A stretch of DNA of 64,000 nt from Microbacterium proteolyticum (GCF_029639405.1 NZ_CP121274.1:868001-932000), one strand, 5' to 3'; shown: positions 23,665-32,509, numbered from the stretch's first letter. Made by a program: numbers and translations. Notes: a model not told the origin generated them from the letters alone.

Positions 23665-24078
23665 ATGGTCCTGACCGCGCTGCGCGACGATGCGCTGCAC
23701 ACCCTTCCCGACGGGTACGTCCTCCGCCTCTCCCTGCCCTGGATCCGCTCCCTGCCCCTCGCCGGTCTCGTCGACCCCGAGGTGCGCATCGACGGGCGAT
23801 CCGCCCCCGCGACCGTGGAGCTCGGCGACCGCCGCGTCGACCCCGCCGACCTCGAGGCCGAGACCCTGTGGTGGCACGTGCAGGACCGCGTCGCCCTGCA
23901 CCTCGTGGATGCCGCGAGCCCTGGCATCCACGAAGTGTCGGTGTCGTTCCGGCTGGAGGTGCCGTACCTCGACGGCGGGCCCGACGGGCCCCTGCGTCTG
24001 CCCTTCTTCTTCACCCGCGAGCTGGACAGCGAGACGCCGACGACGGGTGTCTCGCGCGACGTCGGGAGCCGCGCGTGA
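23665..24078 (+). CDS. C-glycoside deglycosidase beta subunit (DUF6379-type), set 1
   Basis: Small partner of the alpha barrel encoded next; in studied CGDs the beta subunit packs on alpha and both are needed for C-C cleavage. The 137 residues follow the pattern of the other four beta domains in the window: a strand with LRLSLPWIRSLPLAGLVDPEVRIDGRSA (compare LPWYRSLWL in the others), a WW/LW element (TLWWHVQDR) and a beta tail SFRLEVPYLDGGPDGPLRLPFFFTREL. The GTGA overlap with the alpha gene (24075) means coupled translation. There is no Shine-Dalgarno because the mRNA is probably leaderless. Family assignment comes from pattern likeness and context, not search. Confidence 0.75.
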   Translation: MVLTALRDDALHTLPDGYVLRLSLPWIRSLPLAGLVDPEVRIDGRSAPATVELGDRRVDPADLEAETLWWHVQDRVALHLVDAASPGIHEVSVSFRLEVPYLDGGPDGPLRLPFFFTRELDSETPTTGVSRDVGSRA

Positions 24079-25088
24079 GCGCGCTGCCGGCGGGCTGGAC
24101 GCTGTCGGCGAGCGCGTTCAACCTCACACCCGAGGTCGTGCGCGCCGAACGCACGGCCCCGGATCTTGCGCTCACCCTCGTCGAGCGGGGGCTCGCCTCC
24201 GCGATCGAAGTCGAGCTCGGGCAACTGTGGCGCGGCTACCCGGCGGCCACGCTCGCCGAGGCGCACGACCTGCGCGATCGCCTCCACGCCGTCGGCGGCG
24301 GCGTGAGCATCGTCGGCGTGAGCATCGACGAGTGGGACGGTCACCGCCGCCGCACCGACGACCAGCGCCTCGCCTTCCTCGAGCCGCAGCTGCGCACCTC
24401 CGCGGCGCTCGGCGCGCAGGGTGTGCGCCTCCCGATCGGCCAGGCGGGCGCGGTGCTCGAGAGCGCGCTGCCCCTGCTGGAGGAACTCGACCTCGTGCTG
24501 TACGAGGAGGCGCAGGGGCACCAGACGCCGGCCGCGTCGCCCGAGGCCTACGCGCGGATCGCCGAGATCGACAGCCCCCACCTGCGCCTGCTGCTCGACA
24601 TCAGCATGCTCATGCCGGCCCTCCCCGTGACGTACCTCGAGGCGCTGTCCCGCGGTGGCGTCGACCCGGCGCTCGTGACGCTGCTCCGGGACCATTGGCG
24701 CGAGCCCGGAACCCACGGCGCGGTCGTCGACCACCTGCGGTCGGGCCGCGTGCCGGGACCGGTGCACACGCTGTACATGAACCTGCTCGTGCGGTTCGGG
24801 CGCTCCGACGTCTCGGACGTGGCATCCGTTCTGCCCCTGATCGGTGGAGTGCACCTGAAGTTCTGGGACCTCGACGACGCCGACCACCGACTTTCCGACC
24901 CCCTTCGCGACGTGGGCGCCGCCCTCGCCGCGACGGGCTACACCGGCACGCTCTGCAGCGAGTGGGGCGGCCAGGAGTGGCTCGACGACGACCCGTGGGA
25001 GATGACCTCGCGTCACCTCGCGCTGGCCGCCGGCATCCTCTCCGACCGTCACCCATCCGCACCCCTGCAGGAAGCGAGCACCCCATGA
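24075..25088 (+). CDS. C-glycoside deglycosidase alpha-like barrel, set 1
   Basis: Xylose-isomerase-like TIM barrel expected to bind a divalent metal and, with the beta subunit, split the C-C glycosidic bond of a 3-keto C-glycoside. In 337 residues the metal tetrad of this fold appears in order: Glu145 (LVLYEEAQG), Asp175 (RLLLDISML), His260 (IGGVHLKFWD) and Glu296 (GTLCSEWGG). It is more divergent than the other alpha chains (no NLDMGRR motif). GTG 24075 overlaps the beta stop; its own stop overlaps the next isomerase gene (ATGA). It could instead be a plain sugar isomerase; the adjacent beta gene favours CGD. Confidence 0.68.
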   Translation: MSALPAGWTLSASAFNLTPEVVRAERTAPDLALTLVERGLASAIEVELGQLWRGYPAATLAEAHDLRDRLHAVGGGVSIVGVSIDEWDGHRRRTDDQRLAFLEPQLRTSAALGAQGVRLPIGQAGAVLESALPLLEELDLVLYEEAQGHQTPAASPEAYARIAEIDSPHLRLLLDISMLMPALPVTYLEALSRGGVDPALVTLLRDHWREPGTHGAVVDHLRSGRVPGPVHTLYMNLLVRFGRSDVSDVASVLPLIGGVHLKFWDLDDADHRLSDPLRDVGAALAATGYTGTLCSEWGGQEWLDDDPWEMTSRHLALAAGILSDRHPSAPLQEASTP

Positions 25089-26047
25089 CCGACCGCCCTC
25101 CCATCAAATGGAGCTACATGGACCACTGGCGGGCCCAAGGACCCGCCGGACCCTACGACCAGTGGCAGTCGAAGCTGGCGATGAAGCGATTCCTCCAGCA
25201 GGTCGCCGCCGTCGGGTTCGACGCGATCGACACGTTCGACTTCCGGATCTGGCAGATCTTCGAGCAGTACGGGTCCGTCGCCAACTACCAGGAGTTCGTG
25301 CAGGAGCAGGGCCTCGAACGGATCGTCAACACGTTCCACGGGGTCTACTACTCCCCCGACCGCTACGCCCCCGAGGTGCCCGCGACGCACGCCACGATCC
25401 TCGAGGACTTCCAGCGGACGCTGGACATGTGGTCCGGCATCCAGCTCGACAACATCATCGTGATGCCCGGGTCGCGCTACTTCGACGAGGCCGGCGTGCC
25501 CGACGACGGCCTCAAGCATGCGGCCGACATCTGGGGCAAGGTGGGCGAACTCACGCAGCAGTACGGCGTCAACCTCACCTGCCACCACGAGTTCTACGCC
25601 GGCATCCGCACGCGCGACCAGATCGACCGCTTCTACTCCTACGCCGACCCGCGCTACGTGAAGTTCTTCGTCGACACCGCGCAGCACTGCATCGCCGACG
25701 TCGACCCGGTCGACGTGTACGAGAAGCACCACGAGCGCGTGACCGGCTTCCACTTCAAGGACACCCGCCACAAGGACGTCAACGACGACTACCGGATGTT
25801 CCCGGATGCCGAGGTCTCGGCGAAGACGACCGAGAAATGGTTCTACGAGATGGGGACCGATGAGGGGCTCGTCGACTTCGAGGCGATGATGCGCTCGGTG
25901 CGCGACAACGGGTACACCGGCTGGATCAGCGTCGAACACGACAAGGCCGACAAGCTCGGCGGCGACTACGCCGAGAGCACCGCGATCTCGCGCTGGTACG
26001 CCAAGAACGTGCTGGACGGCATCTACAACGAGGAGGTCGCGCGATGA
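25085..26047 (+). CDS. Sugar phosphate isomerase/epimerase-type TIM barrel (1)
   Basis: 320-residue member of the xylose-isomerase-like/AP-endonuclease-2 fold. It shows ligand-bearing segments on successive strands: FDAIDTFDFRIW near 50, LDNIIVMPGSRYF, VNLTCHHEFYAG, VKFFVDTAQHCIADVDPVD and VTGFHFKDTRHKD followed by GWISVEHDKADK. The repeated His/Glu/Asp ends of strands indicate a metal site. It probably isomerises or epimerises the keto sugar released by the deglycosidase. Overlaps on both sides (ATGA) place it firmly in the beta-alpha operon. No beta-type partner is needed to explain it. Confidence 0.8.
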   Translation: MTDRPPIKWSYMDHWRAQGPAGPYDQWQSKLAMKRFLQQVAAVGFDAIDTFDFRIWQIFEQYGSVANYQEFVQEQGLERIVNTFHGVYYSPDRYAPEVPATHATILEDFQRTLDMWSGIQLDNIIVMPGSRYFDEAGVPDDGLKHAADIWGKVGELTQQYGVNLTCHHEFYAGIRTRDQIDRFYSYADPRYVKFFVDTAQHCIADVDPVDVYEKHHERVTGFHFKDTRHKDVNDDYRMFPDAEVSAKTTEKWFYEMGTDEGLVDFEAMMRSVRDNGYTGWISVEHDKADKLGGDYAESTAISRWYAKNVLDGIYNEEVAR

Positions 26048-27015
26048 GCGACGTGCGCTGGGCCTACGCCGTCAACCAGTGGGACACGAACATCGACTCG
26101 TTCGTCCGCAAACGCGAGCACGAGCGCGCGTTCAAGACCGTGTCGATCAGCGGCTTCTCGGCCATCGAGCTCACCGCCGTGAGCTTCGGCGCGTGGGAGC
26201 CGCTCGGGACGCCGCAGCAGATCGCCGACCTCTACGGCTCGCTCGAGGGGTTCCGCGAGGTGCTGTCCGCGTGCGCGCTCGACGCCGTGAGCAGCTACGT
26301 GTACGACCCCTCCGTCGGCTTCGAGGTCGAGATGGGCCGCGGGCCCGACCCGCTGGATCCGGCCTCGGTCGGCGAGATCACCCGCACCGCACGCTGGTTC
26401 GCGGATGCCATCCGCCGCCTCGGCGGGAGCGTACTGGTCGTGCGCGCCGCGCCGTCCGCGTGGCAGACGGGGTCCCTCTCCGACGAGCAGATCGGCGCGC
26501 TCGCCGACCTGTGGAACACGGTCGGCGAGGCCGTTGCCGAGGATGGCATCGCCCTCGGCCTGCACGTGGACTTCCTCTCCGCGCTGCGCCTGGGGGATGG
26601 CATCCATCGCCTGCTCGCCGCCACGGACCCGGCGAAGGTCGGTCTCGCGATCGACACCGCCGAATACGCGATCGCGGGGATCGACCCCGTCGCGCTGTAC
26701 CGGCGGTACGCCGACCGGGTCGTCCACGTGCAGCTGAAGGACGCCCGCGAGACCGTGGACGACGCCGAGGCGTCGACGCCGCACGCCGAGCAGTTCATCC
26801 GCACCGAGGGCGGCGCGCGGAAGATCCTGCGCTGGTTCTACGAGCCGAGCGACGAGCGCGCGCTGGTCGACTCCGAGGCTTTCGTCGGCGCCCTGGCCGA
26901 ACACGGCTACCGCGGCTGGATCGTGGTGGAGTCCGACCAGAGCCCCCACCCCGCCGAGAGCACGATGGTCGCGGGCTGGTACGTGCAGAAGGTGCTGCGC
27001 CCGCTGCTGGGCTGA
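26044..27015 (+). CDS. Sugar phosphate isomerase/epimerase-type TIM barrel (2)
   Basis: 323-residue second barrel of the operon, related to the preceding gene: QWDTNIDSFVRKREHERAFKTVSISGFSAIELTAVSFGAWEPLG at the N-terminus, LGLHVDFLSALR, VGLAIDTAEYAIAGIDPVALYRRYADRVVHVQLKDARE, and GWIVVESDQSPHP near the end. The His/Asp/His/Glu strand ends match the metal site of the fold. It is the last gene of the 23665-27015 operon and faces the Gfo/Idh gene at 27108 tail to tail; a 64-bp palindrome lies between the two stops. Duplication from the gene at 25085 is plausible. Confidence 0.8.
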   Translation: MSDVRWAYAVNQWDTNIDSFVRKREHERAFKTVSISGFSAIELTAVSFGAWEPLGTPQQIADLYGSLEGFREVLSACALDAVSSYVYDPSVGFEVEMGRGPDPLDPASVGEITRTARWFADAIRRLGGSVLVVRAAPSAWQTGSLSDEQIGALADLWNTVGEAVAEDGIALGLHVDFLSALRLGDGIHRLLAATDPAKVGLAIDTAEYAIAGIDPVALYRRYADRVVHVQLKDARETVDDAEASTPHAEQFIRTEGGARKILRWFYEPSDERALVDSEAFVGALAEHGYRGWIVVESDQSPHPAESTMVAGWYVQKVLRPLLG

Positions 27016-27028
27016 GGCTGCGCCTTTC

Positions 27029-27092
27029 GCGTGAGTCGCCAGGATTTGTCGCCTCGGCATGCCGGAAAGCGACAAATCTTGGCGACTCACGC
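27029..27092. repeat. 64-bp palindromic repeat, copy 2
   Basis: Left arm at 27029-27052 and right arm at 27069-27092 pair over 24 bases (one G-T pair), with a partly palindromic centre CTCGGC..GCCGG. It sits between convergent stops, 14 bases after 27015 and 16 before 27108. Confidence 0.92.
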
Positions 27093-27107
27093 CCCATGGC
27101 ACCGCGC

Positions 27108-28094
27108 TCAGCGCGGGAGCAACCCGGCGGCGCGGTAGATCGCGCCGACCGTGCGCATCGTGCCGACGGCGCGGCGGGCGTCGAGGATGCTCGCCGCGCC
27201 GGTGGTCAGCACGTCGCGCAGGTGCTCCAGCTGCCGGGCGTAGCTGTTCTCGGCGGGGTCGACCGCGACCTCGCGCAGCACCGTGCCGTCGGGGGTCGTC
27301 ACGCGGAGGGTCGCGCCCCACTGCGGCACGATGACGCTCGTCGCACGCAGCGTGGCCGCGCCCCCGAAGACCCGCACCTCCATCGCCCCGGCGTCGTCGC
27401 CGAGGAACGACGCCCGGACCGCGGCCGGGATGCCACAGGGCAACAGCAGTTCGGCGTCGGTCTGCAGGTCGATGCGGGGGTCGGCGTCGTACGTCCGCAC
27501 CGACGCCGAGACCACCTCGGGCTCGCCCCACGCCGCCCGGAGCAGATCGACCGCGTAGCAGCCGACGTCCATCACGGCGCCGCCGGCGAGGTCGCCGTCG
27601 AGGCGGATGTTGCCCGGCTTCACGACGAAGTGCGGGATGCTGAAGTCCACCTCGACCCGCTGCACGTCGCCGAGGACCCCCGACCCGATCGTGGCGAGGA
27701 GGTCCGCGATGAACGGATGCAGGCGGTAGTGGAAGCCGACGAACGCGCGTCGGGCGTTGGCATCCGCCGTGTCCGCGATGGCCGCGGCGGTCGTCCCGTT
27801 CGCCGACAGGGGCTTCTCGCACAGCACGTGCTTCCCGGCCTCGAGCGCCCGCGTCGCCCACTCGGCGTGGACGATCGGCGGCAGCGCGAGGTAGACGAGG
27901 TCGACCCGGGGATCCGACAGCACCGCGTCGTAGTCGCCCCACGCGGGGAGGTCGAGCCGGTCGGCGAAGGCCTGCGCCCGGTCCGGGTCCCGCGCGCCGA
28001 TCGCGACGACCTCGACACCGTCGACGGTCCGCGACGGCTCGACCATCGCGCGTTCCGCGATGCCGCCCGCCCCCAGGATGCCGATCCCGATCAC
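27108..28094 (-). CDS. Gfo/Idh/MocA-family oxidoreductase (2)
   Basis: NAD(P)-dependent dehydrogenase of 328 residues. It has GIGILGAGGIAERAM (Rossmann), the EKP block [42 protein letters not shown] and the substrate motif GGAVMDVGCYAVDLLR with the usual Asp/Cys-Tyr arrangement. The start is GTG 28094, preceded by AGAAGGAGAGGC; a longer TTG start at 28127 would fall inside the inverted repeat at 28120-28192 and is rejected. It lies downstream of the ThuA gene on the same strand, separated by that repeat, so it may be a separate unit. Likely handles keto sugars. Confidence 0.85.
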   Translation of the reverse strand: MIGIGILGAGGIAERAMVEPSRTVDGVEVVAIGARDPDRAQAFADRLDLPAWGDYDAVLSDPRVDLVYLALPPIVHAEWATRALEAGKHVLCEKPLSANGTTAAAIADTADANARRAFVGFHYRLHPFIADLLATIGSGVLGDVQRVEVDFSIPHFVVKPGNIRLDGDLAGGAVMDVGCYAVDLLRAAWGEPEVVSASVRTYDADPRIDLQTDAELLLPCGIPAAVRASFLGDDAGAMEVRVFGGAATLRATSVIVPQWGATLRVTTPDGTVLREVAVDPAENSYARQLEHLRDVLTTGAASILDARRAVGTMRTVGAIYRAAGLLPR

Positions 28095-28119
28095 GCCTCT
28101 CCTTCTCCGTTCCCCCTCC

Positions 28120-28192
28120 GTCGACAAACGCGATCGGCGGTGAGAAACGACGTGTCGTCACGTTTCTCACCGCGGAGAGCGTTTATCGGACA
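28120..28192. repeat. Long imperfect inverted repeat, second family
   Basis: Inner arms CGGTGAGAAACG (28138-28149) and CGTTTCTCACCG (28161-28172) are exact complements around an 11-base loop. Outer arms GTCGACAAACGC (28120-28131) and GCGTTTATCGGAC (28179-28191) pair imperfectly. It occupies nearly the whole gap between the ThuA gene end (28205) and the Gfo/Idh start (28094), so it could be a terminator-like hairpin, operator or mobile repeat. Confidence 0.8.
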
Positions 28193-28204
28193 CCTGCGCG
28201 CGCC

Positions 28205-29068
28205 TCACCCCTCGCCGTTGTAGTACGGCCAGGGGTTGATGCGGCGGTCGCCGCGGCGGTCGGGGCCGGTGAGCGTGACTTCGCCGGTCGCGGCCCACTC
28301 GACGCCGCGAGGGAACATCCGGATGAACTCGATGCGCCGGAACGTGTCGATGTCGTGCCCGATCGTGATCGTGAACGACCGGCCCGCACCGTACTCGTTG
28401 ATCCACGCGAGCGGCTGGTCGGTGTTGATGCCCGGCAGCGCCGCGATCCCCTCCGGCGGGATGTCGACCGGGTAGTGCGACATCGGCCACACGGGTGCCT
28501 TCTCGTACGCCTCGAGGTCGTCGAAGGTCGTCAGCAGCACCTGGGCGCCCTCGTACATCTGCACGCCCACGAGGATGTCGTCACCGGTGACGGTCCAGGT
28601 CTCGTTGATGCCCTCGGTGATGGGATGCCGGGGCTCGGCGGTCCGCAGCAGGGCCTCGCCCCACGGACGGGGGCGGAGGCCTGTCTCCCACGCGCTGAGC
28701 TTGGCTCCGCGCATGACGTTGTACTCCTCGGGGTAGCCCCAACGGTCTTCCTGGGCGGCGGAGCCGTGGAACCACACGATGCCCTTGCCCTCGTCGTGCA
28801 CGAAACGCAGGATCGCGGCATCCGTCTCGGCCCCGAAGCCGGTCGCGATGTCGTGGTAGCCGTCGCGGCCCTCGAACACGACGATCAGCACGTCGTACTT
28901 GTCGATGACGCTCGCGGGCAGCCCGCGCGGATCCTCGACGACCCGCACGCGGAAGCGCCCGGTGTCCTCCAGCAGCGTCGTGATCCACTGGTTGTGCAGA
29001 CGGAAGCTGCGGTGGGCGTTGTCGTGCTCGACGGTCATGTGCCCCGAGAGGATCAGCACGTTCAGCAC
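28205..29068 (-). CDS. ThuA-domain protein (class-I glutamine-amidotransferase-like fold)
   Basis: 287-residue protein matching ThuA, named for trehalose utilisation in rhizobia, where it works with a Gfo/Idh protein on 3-keto disaccharides. Segments seen: LNVLILSGHMTVEHDNAHRS, YDVLIVVFEGRDGY, GKGIVWFHGSAAQ (strand and nucleophile-elbow region), DDILVGVQMYEGAQVLLTT, PVWPMSHY and SFTITIGHDIDTF near the C-terminus. The start is GTG 29068 with AAAGGA seven bases upstream; the gene begins three bases after the isomerase stop. It is probably an auxiliary enzyme in keto-sugar processing; precise reaction unknown. Confidence 0.8.
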   Translation of the reverse strand: MLNVLILSGHMTVEHDNAHRSFRLHNQWITTLLEDTGRFRVRVVEDPRGLPASVIDKYDVLIVVFEGRDGYHDIATGFGAETDAAILRFVHDEGKGIVWFHGSAAQEDRWGYPEEYNVMRGAKLSAWETGLRPRPWGEALLRTAEPRHPITEGINETWTVTGDDILVGVQMYEGAQVLLTTFDDLEAYEKAPVWPMSHYPVDIPPEGIAALPGINTDQPLAWINEYGAGRSFTITIGHDIDTFRRIEFIRMFPRGVEWAATGEVTLTGPDRRGDRRINPWPYYNGEG

Positions 29069-29071
29069 GGC

Positions 29072-30076
29072 TCAGTCCTTTCGCGAGAACGCGGCGTCGA
29101 ACAGCTGGTGGGGCGGGGTGATCTCGCCGAGCTTGCGCACGAAGGCCAGGGCCTCGGGGCCGCCGACGAGCCGATCCATGCCGGCGTCCTCCCACTCCAC
29201 GCTCGTCGGACCGTCGTAGCCGATCGCGTTCAACGCGCGGAACAGCGGCTCCCACGGCACGGCGCCGTGCCCGGTGGAGACGAACGTCCAGCCGCGACGC
29301 GGGTTGTCCCACGACAGGTGCGACCCGAGCACGCCGTTGCGGCCGTCGAGGTTGGTCACCGACTCCTTGCAGTGCACATGGAGAATGTGCTCCGCGAAAT
29401 CCAGGACGAACGCCACCGAATCCAGCTGCTGCCAGACGAAATGCGACGGGTCGAAGTTGAAGCCGAAGCTCTTCCGGTGCCCGATCGCCTCCAGTGTCTT
29501 CTTCGCGGTCCAGTAGTCGTACGCGATCTCGGACGGGTGCACCTCGAGCGCGAAGCGCACGCCGACCTCCTCGAACACGTCGAGGATCGGATGCCACCGG
29601 TCGGCGAAGTCGCGGTAGCCGGCCTCGATCATCGCCTCGGATGCCGGCGGGAACATCGCCACGTACTTCCAGATGCTCGACCCCGTGAAGCCCGTGACCG
29701 TCGAGACCCCGAGCTTCGCGGCGAAGCGCGCGGTGTTCTTGAGGTCTTCCGCGGCGCGCTGCCGCACGCCCTCGGCATCCCCGTCGCCCCACACGCGCGA
29801 CGGCACGATGTCGTGGTGACGCTCGTCGATGGGGTCGTCGCACACGGCCTGGCCGACGAGGTGGTTCGCGATGGTCCAGACCTTCAGGCCGTGGCGCTCG
29901 AGGATGTCGAGACGTGACTGGACGTACTCGGCGTCGTCCCAGCGCGAGACGTCGATGTGGTCGCCCCAGCAGGCGATCTCGAGGCCGTCGTAGCCCCACT
30001 CGCCGGCGAGACGCGCGACCTCTTCGAAGGGCAGGTCGGCCCACTGGCCGGTGAACAGGGTGATCGGGCGTGCCAT
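29072..30076 (-). CDS. Sugar phosphate isomerase/epimerase-type TIM barrel (3)
   Basis: 334-residue barrel with a particularly clear metal site: [33 protein letters not shown] at the start, [16 protein letters not shown] (Glu), [13 protein letters not shown] (Asp), ILHVHCKES (His) and [11 protein letters not shown] (Glu). Proteins of this pattern lie with Gfo/Idh and ThuA genes in many sugar loci. ATG 30076 has AAAGG upstream. It is transcribed between the Gfo/Idh gene at 30088 and the ThuA gene. It is not classed as a deglycosidase alpha chain because it lacks their NLDMGRR-type and HAKFYDI segments and has no beta partner next to it. Confidence 0.82.
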   Translation of the reverse strand: MARPITLFTGQWADLPFEEVARLAGEWGYDGLEIACWGDHIDVSRWDDAEYVQSRLDILERHGLKVWTIANHLVGQAVCDDPIDERHHDIVPSRVWGDGDAEGVRQRAAEDLKNTARFAAKLGVSTVTGFTGSSIWKYVAMFPPASEAMIEAGYRDFADRWHPILDVFEEVGVRFALEVHPSEIAYDYWTAKKTLEAIGHRKSFGFNFDPSHFVWQQLDSVAFVLDFAEHILHVHCKESVTNLDGRNGVLGSHLSWDNPRRGWTFVSTGHGAVPWEPLFRALNAIGYDGPTSVEWEDAGMDRLVGGPEALAFVRKLGEITPPHQLFDAAFSRKD

Positions 30077-30087
30077 GACGAAACCTT

Positions 30088-31278
30088 TCAGGAGACCGGA
30101 ACGGGGGATGCCACGCTCGTCCACGCGGAGGCTGCGGCGGAGCTGCGCTCGACCGCGTCGAGCACCTGCTGAACGCTGAGTCCCTCGGCGAACGAGGGGT
30201 GCGGGTCGGTCCCGCTGTCGATCGCGTCGACCAGGTCGACGACCTGGTGGGTGAAGCCGTGCTCGTAGCCGAGCATGTGACCCGCGGGCCACCACGCGGC
30301 GACGTACGGGTGCACGGCCTCGGTGACGAGGATCTGCGTGAAGCCCTGGCGTCCCTCGGGCGCCGTGCGGTCGTAGAACCGCAGGCTGTTGAGGTCTTCC
30401 AGGTCGAACGCGAGCGCTCCGCGGTCGCCGGACACTTCGATCGTGAGCGCGTTCTTGCGGCCCGTGGCGAACCGCGTCGCCTCGAACGACGCCAGCGCGC
30501 CGTTGGACAGCCGCCCGGTGAAGATCGCAGCGTCGTCGACCGTGACGTCGCCGACGCCCTCCCCGGCCGAGCCCGAGAGCCCCGATCCGGCGGCCTGCAG
30601 GGGACGCTGCTTCACGATCGTCTCGAGCGTGCCGGTGACGCTGTCGATGTCGAGCCCCGTGACGAACCGGGTCATGTCGATGATGTGGGCGCCGATGTCA
30701 CCGAGCGCCCCCGACCCGGCGTGCTCCTTCTGCAGACGCCAGGCGAGCGGCATCCCGGGGTCGACGAGCCAGTCCTGCCGGTACGCCGCGCGCACCTGCT
30801 GCACCGTGCCGACCGCCCCCTCGGCGATCATGTCGCGCAGCAGCGTCACCGCGGGCACGCGACGGTACGTGAACCCCACCATCGACCGGATGCCGCGCGC
30901 CCGGGCCCGCTCCGCCGCCTCGGCCATCGCCTCGGCCTCGGCCACGGTGTTCGCCAGCGGCTTCTCGCACAGCACGTGCTTGCCGGCCTCGAGCGCCGCG
31001 ATCGCGATCTCGGCGTGGGAGTCGCCCGGCGTGACGATGTCGACGATGTCGATGTCGTCGCGCGCGATCACCTCGCGCCACTCGGTGGCGGACTCCGCCC
31101 AGCCCCACGTCGCGGCGGCGGATGCCACGGCATCCGCGTTCCGGCCGACGACGACGGTCATCTCCACCGGCCGCGGCAGGTCGAAGACGTGCGGCGCCTG
31201 GCGCCACCCGACCGAATGCGCCGCCCCCATGAAGCCGTAGCCGATCATCGCCACGCGCAGGGGCCGGGCGGATGTCAT
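30088..31278 (-). CDS. Gfo/Idh/MocA-family oxidoreductase (3)
   Basis: 396-residue NAD(P)-dependent dehydrogenase, longest of the three in the window. It shows [17 protein letters not shown] (Rossmann), [37 protein letters not shown] (EKP), [17 protein letters not shown] and [21 protein letters not shown] (substrate Asp/His pair). This resembles inositol- or glycoside-3-dehydrogenase-like members, which transfer hydride at C3 of sugars. ATG 31278 overlaps the beta-subunit stop (ATGA), so it is co-translated with the C-glycoside deglycosidase genes. It may reduce the 3-keto sugar to the parent sugar or oxidise other glycosides. Confidence 0.86.
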   Translation of the reverse strand: MTSARPLRVAMIGYGFMGAAHSVGWRQAPHVFDLPRPVEMTVVVGRNADAVASAAATWGWAESATEWREVIARDDIDIVDIVTPGDSHAEIAIAALEAGKHVLCEKPLANTVAEAEAMAEAAERARARGIRSMVGFTYRRVPAVTLLRDMIAEGAVGTVQQVRAAYRQDWLVDPGMPLAWRLQKEHAGSGALGDIGAHIIDMTRFVTGLDIDSVTGTLETIVKQRPLQAAGSGLSGSAGEGVGDVTVDDAAIFTGRLSNGALASFEATRFATGRKNALTIEVSGDRGALAFDLEDLNSLRFYDRTAPEGRQGFTQILVTEAVHPYVAAWWPAGHMLGYEHGFTHQVVDLVDAIDSGTDPHPSFAEGLSVQQVLDAVERSSAAASAWTSVASPVPVS

Positions 31279-31691
31279 GCCAGCACCAGCTCGCGCTCGA
31301 CCGGCACGCGGTTCGTGACGTAGCGGCCGGGGCCGCCGTCGACGCCCGGCATGATCTGCATGTAGAGCAGACGCATCGTCAGCACCACCTCGACGGTGAT
31401 CTTCTCGCCCGCCGCGGGCGGGGTGTCGAGGTGGATCCGCACGTCCGGACGGTCGGCGACGAACCACAGCGTGTCGGACTGCTCCGGCAGCTCCTCGACG
31501 CGGTACTCGCGACCCTCGAGGACGAACCGGAGGTCTTCCGTCGGGATCGCGACGCCGTTCACGGTGGCGGCGACGCCGTCGACCGCCGACAGCCAGAGGC
31601 TGCGGTACCACGGCAGCTGTACCGAGACGGCGAGCCCGTCGTCGGTGCGACGGACGTCTTTCTCGGCGAAGAGCGAGTTGTGGGTGGCCAC
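31275..31691 (-). CDS. C-glycoside deglycosidase beta subunit (DUF6379-type), set 2
   Basis: 138-residue beta-rich protein with DGLAVSVQLPWYRSLWLSAVDGV, LRFVLEGREYRVEELPEQSDTLWFVADRP and a tail LTMRLLYMQIMPGVDGGPGRYVTNRVPVERE. These match the N-terminal domain of the fusion at 45320-46795 almost segment by segment (LPWYRSLWLS, ELPEQSxTLWF, PYMQIAPGQDGGPGMYVPN). Because that fusion's barrel resembles the alpha chain at 32510, this beta most likely pairs with that alpha. GTG 31691 follows TAGGAGTCCCC, and the stop overlaps the Gfo/Idh start. Confidence 0.83.
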   Translation of the reverse strand: MATHNSLFAEKDVRRTDDGLAVSVQLPWYRSLWLSAVDGVAATVNGVAIPTEDLRFVLEGREYRVEELPEQSDTLWFVADRPDVRIHLDTPPAAGEKITVEVVLTMRLLYMQIMPGVDGGPGRYVTNRVPVERELVLA

Positions 31692-31699
31692 GGGGACTC

Positions 31700-32482
31700 C
31701 TAGGCGAAGGTGTCGACGAAGTGCTCGTGCGCGACCGGCGGCACGGGCTCGAGCTTCTGCGTCGTCTCGGGGCTGTAGGGGTGGTTCTTCGACGGCACCG
31801 GCTCGTCGGCCGGCGGCATGAAGACGGGCTTGCCGTCGTCGCCGAAGTACATGAGGTCGAGGTCGAACGCACCCTGGTTCTTCAGGCCGAAGCTGACCCA
31901 GTTCTCCTCGAAGGGCGCACGGGCGAGCTCGTAGCAGCGGAACTTCCAGAACTTCCACTCGCCGTCCTGCTTGAGGAAGTCGATGGCGTACTTGCACCAC
32001 ACCCAGTGCGCCCAGACCTTCTTGCCGAGCACCTCGTCGGGCGAGTACATGTCGGGGAACGCCTCGGCGACCCGGGGGTCGGTCAGGCCCGATTCGGTGC
32101 CGGCCATGAGCCAGACGCCCTTGGCGGTCTTGCCGTCGGCGGCGACCTCGATCACCGGGGTGTTCGTGGTGTGGAGGATGAGCTTGCCCTCGGGGTGGGG
32201 GCGTCCGCGGTGGTAGTCGGTGACGCTCTGCCACGTCGTGTACTGACCGGCGTTGGTGTAGCGCGCGCGGATCCCCTCGGTGCCCTCCTTCACCCACATC
32301 GGGATGATCTGCTCGTCCTCGAACGCGTTGTGCAGGTGCATGTAGCGGTTGAACAGGTTCTCGACCTGTCCGCGGTCCTCGGCGCGCTGCGCGAGGGACT
32401 GGGCGGCCTCGACCTGCTCGCGCAGGCGCGCGATCTCGGCGACGAGGTCCGAGAGGGATGCCTCGGTGATGGTGTTCGACAC
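31700..32482 (-). CDS. NTF2/SnoaL-like protein with N-terminal helical segment
   Basis: 260-residue protein placed between alpha and beta deglycosidase genes. Residues about 8-45 form an amphipathic helix likely to be a short coiled coil (LSDLVAEIARLREQVEAAQSLAQRAED), followed by the SnoaL-4-type opening RGQVENLFNRYMHLHNAFEDEQIIPMWVKEG and a beta-cone body (GKLILHTTNTPVIEVAADGKTAKGVWLMAG). The C-terminus is extended (VPSKNHPYSPETTQKLEPVPPVAHEHF). Enzymes of this type include dehydratases and cyclases; a role on the aglycone or on a keto-sugar elimination is conceivable but not shown. GTG 32482 has AAGGAG upstream. Confidence 0.75.
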   Translation of the reverse strand: MSNTITEASLSDLVAEIARLREQVEAAQSLAQRAEDRGQVENLFNRYMHLHNAFEDEQIIPMWVKEGTEGIRARYTNAGQYTTWQSVTDYHRGRPHPEGKLILHTTNTPVIEVAADGKTAKGVWLMAGTESGLTDPRVAEAFPDMYSPDEVLGKKVWAHWVWCKYAIDFLKQDGEWKFWKFRCYELARAPFEENWVSFGLKNQGAFDLDLMYFGDDGKPVFMPPADEPVPSKNHPYSPETTQKLEPVPPVAHEHFVDTFA

Positions 32483-32509
32483 GGATACTCCTTCGTACGT
32501 GATGGGGTG

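Noticed and set aside
28094..28127. Longer start for the Gfo/Idh gene at 27108
   Set aside because: It would be a TTG inside the inverted repeat with no Shine-Dalgarno; GTG 28094 has AGAAGGAG directly upstream.
29072..30076. Sixth deglycosidase alpha chain
   Set aside because: It has the metal residues of the barrel but no HAKFYDI-type segment and no adjoining beta-type gene; a plain isomerase is the simpler reading.
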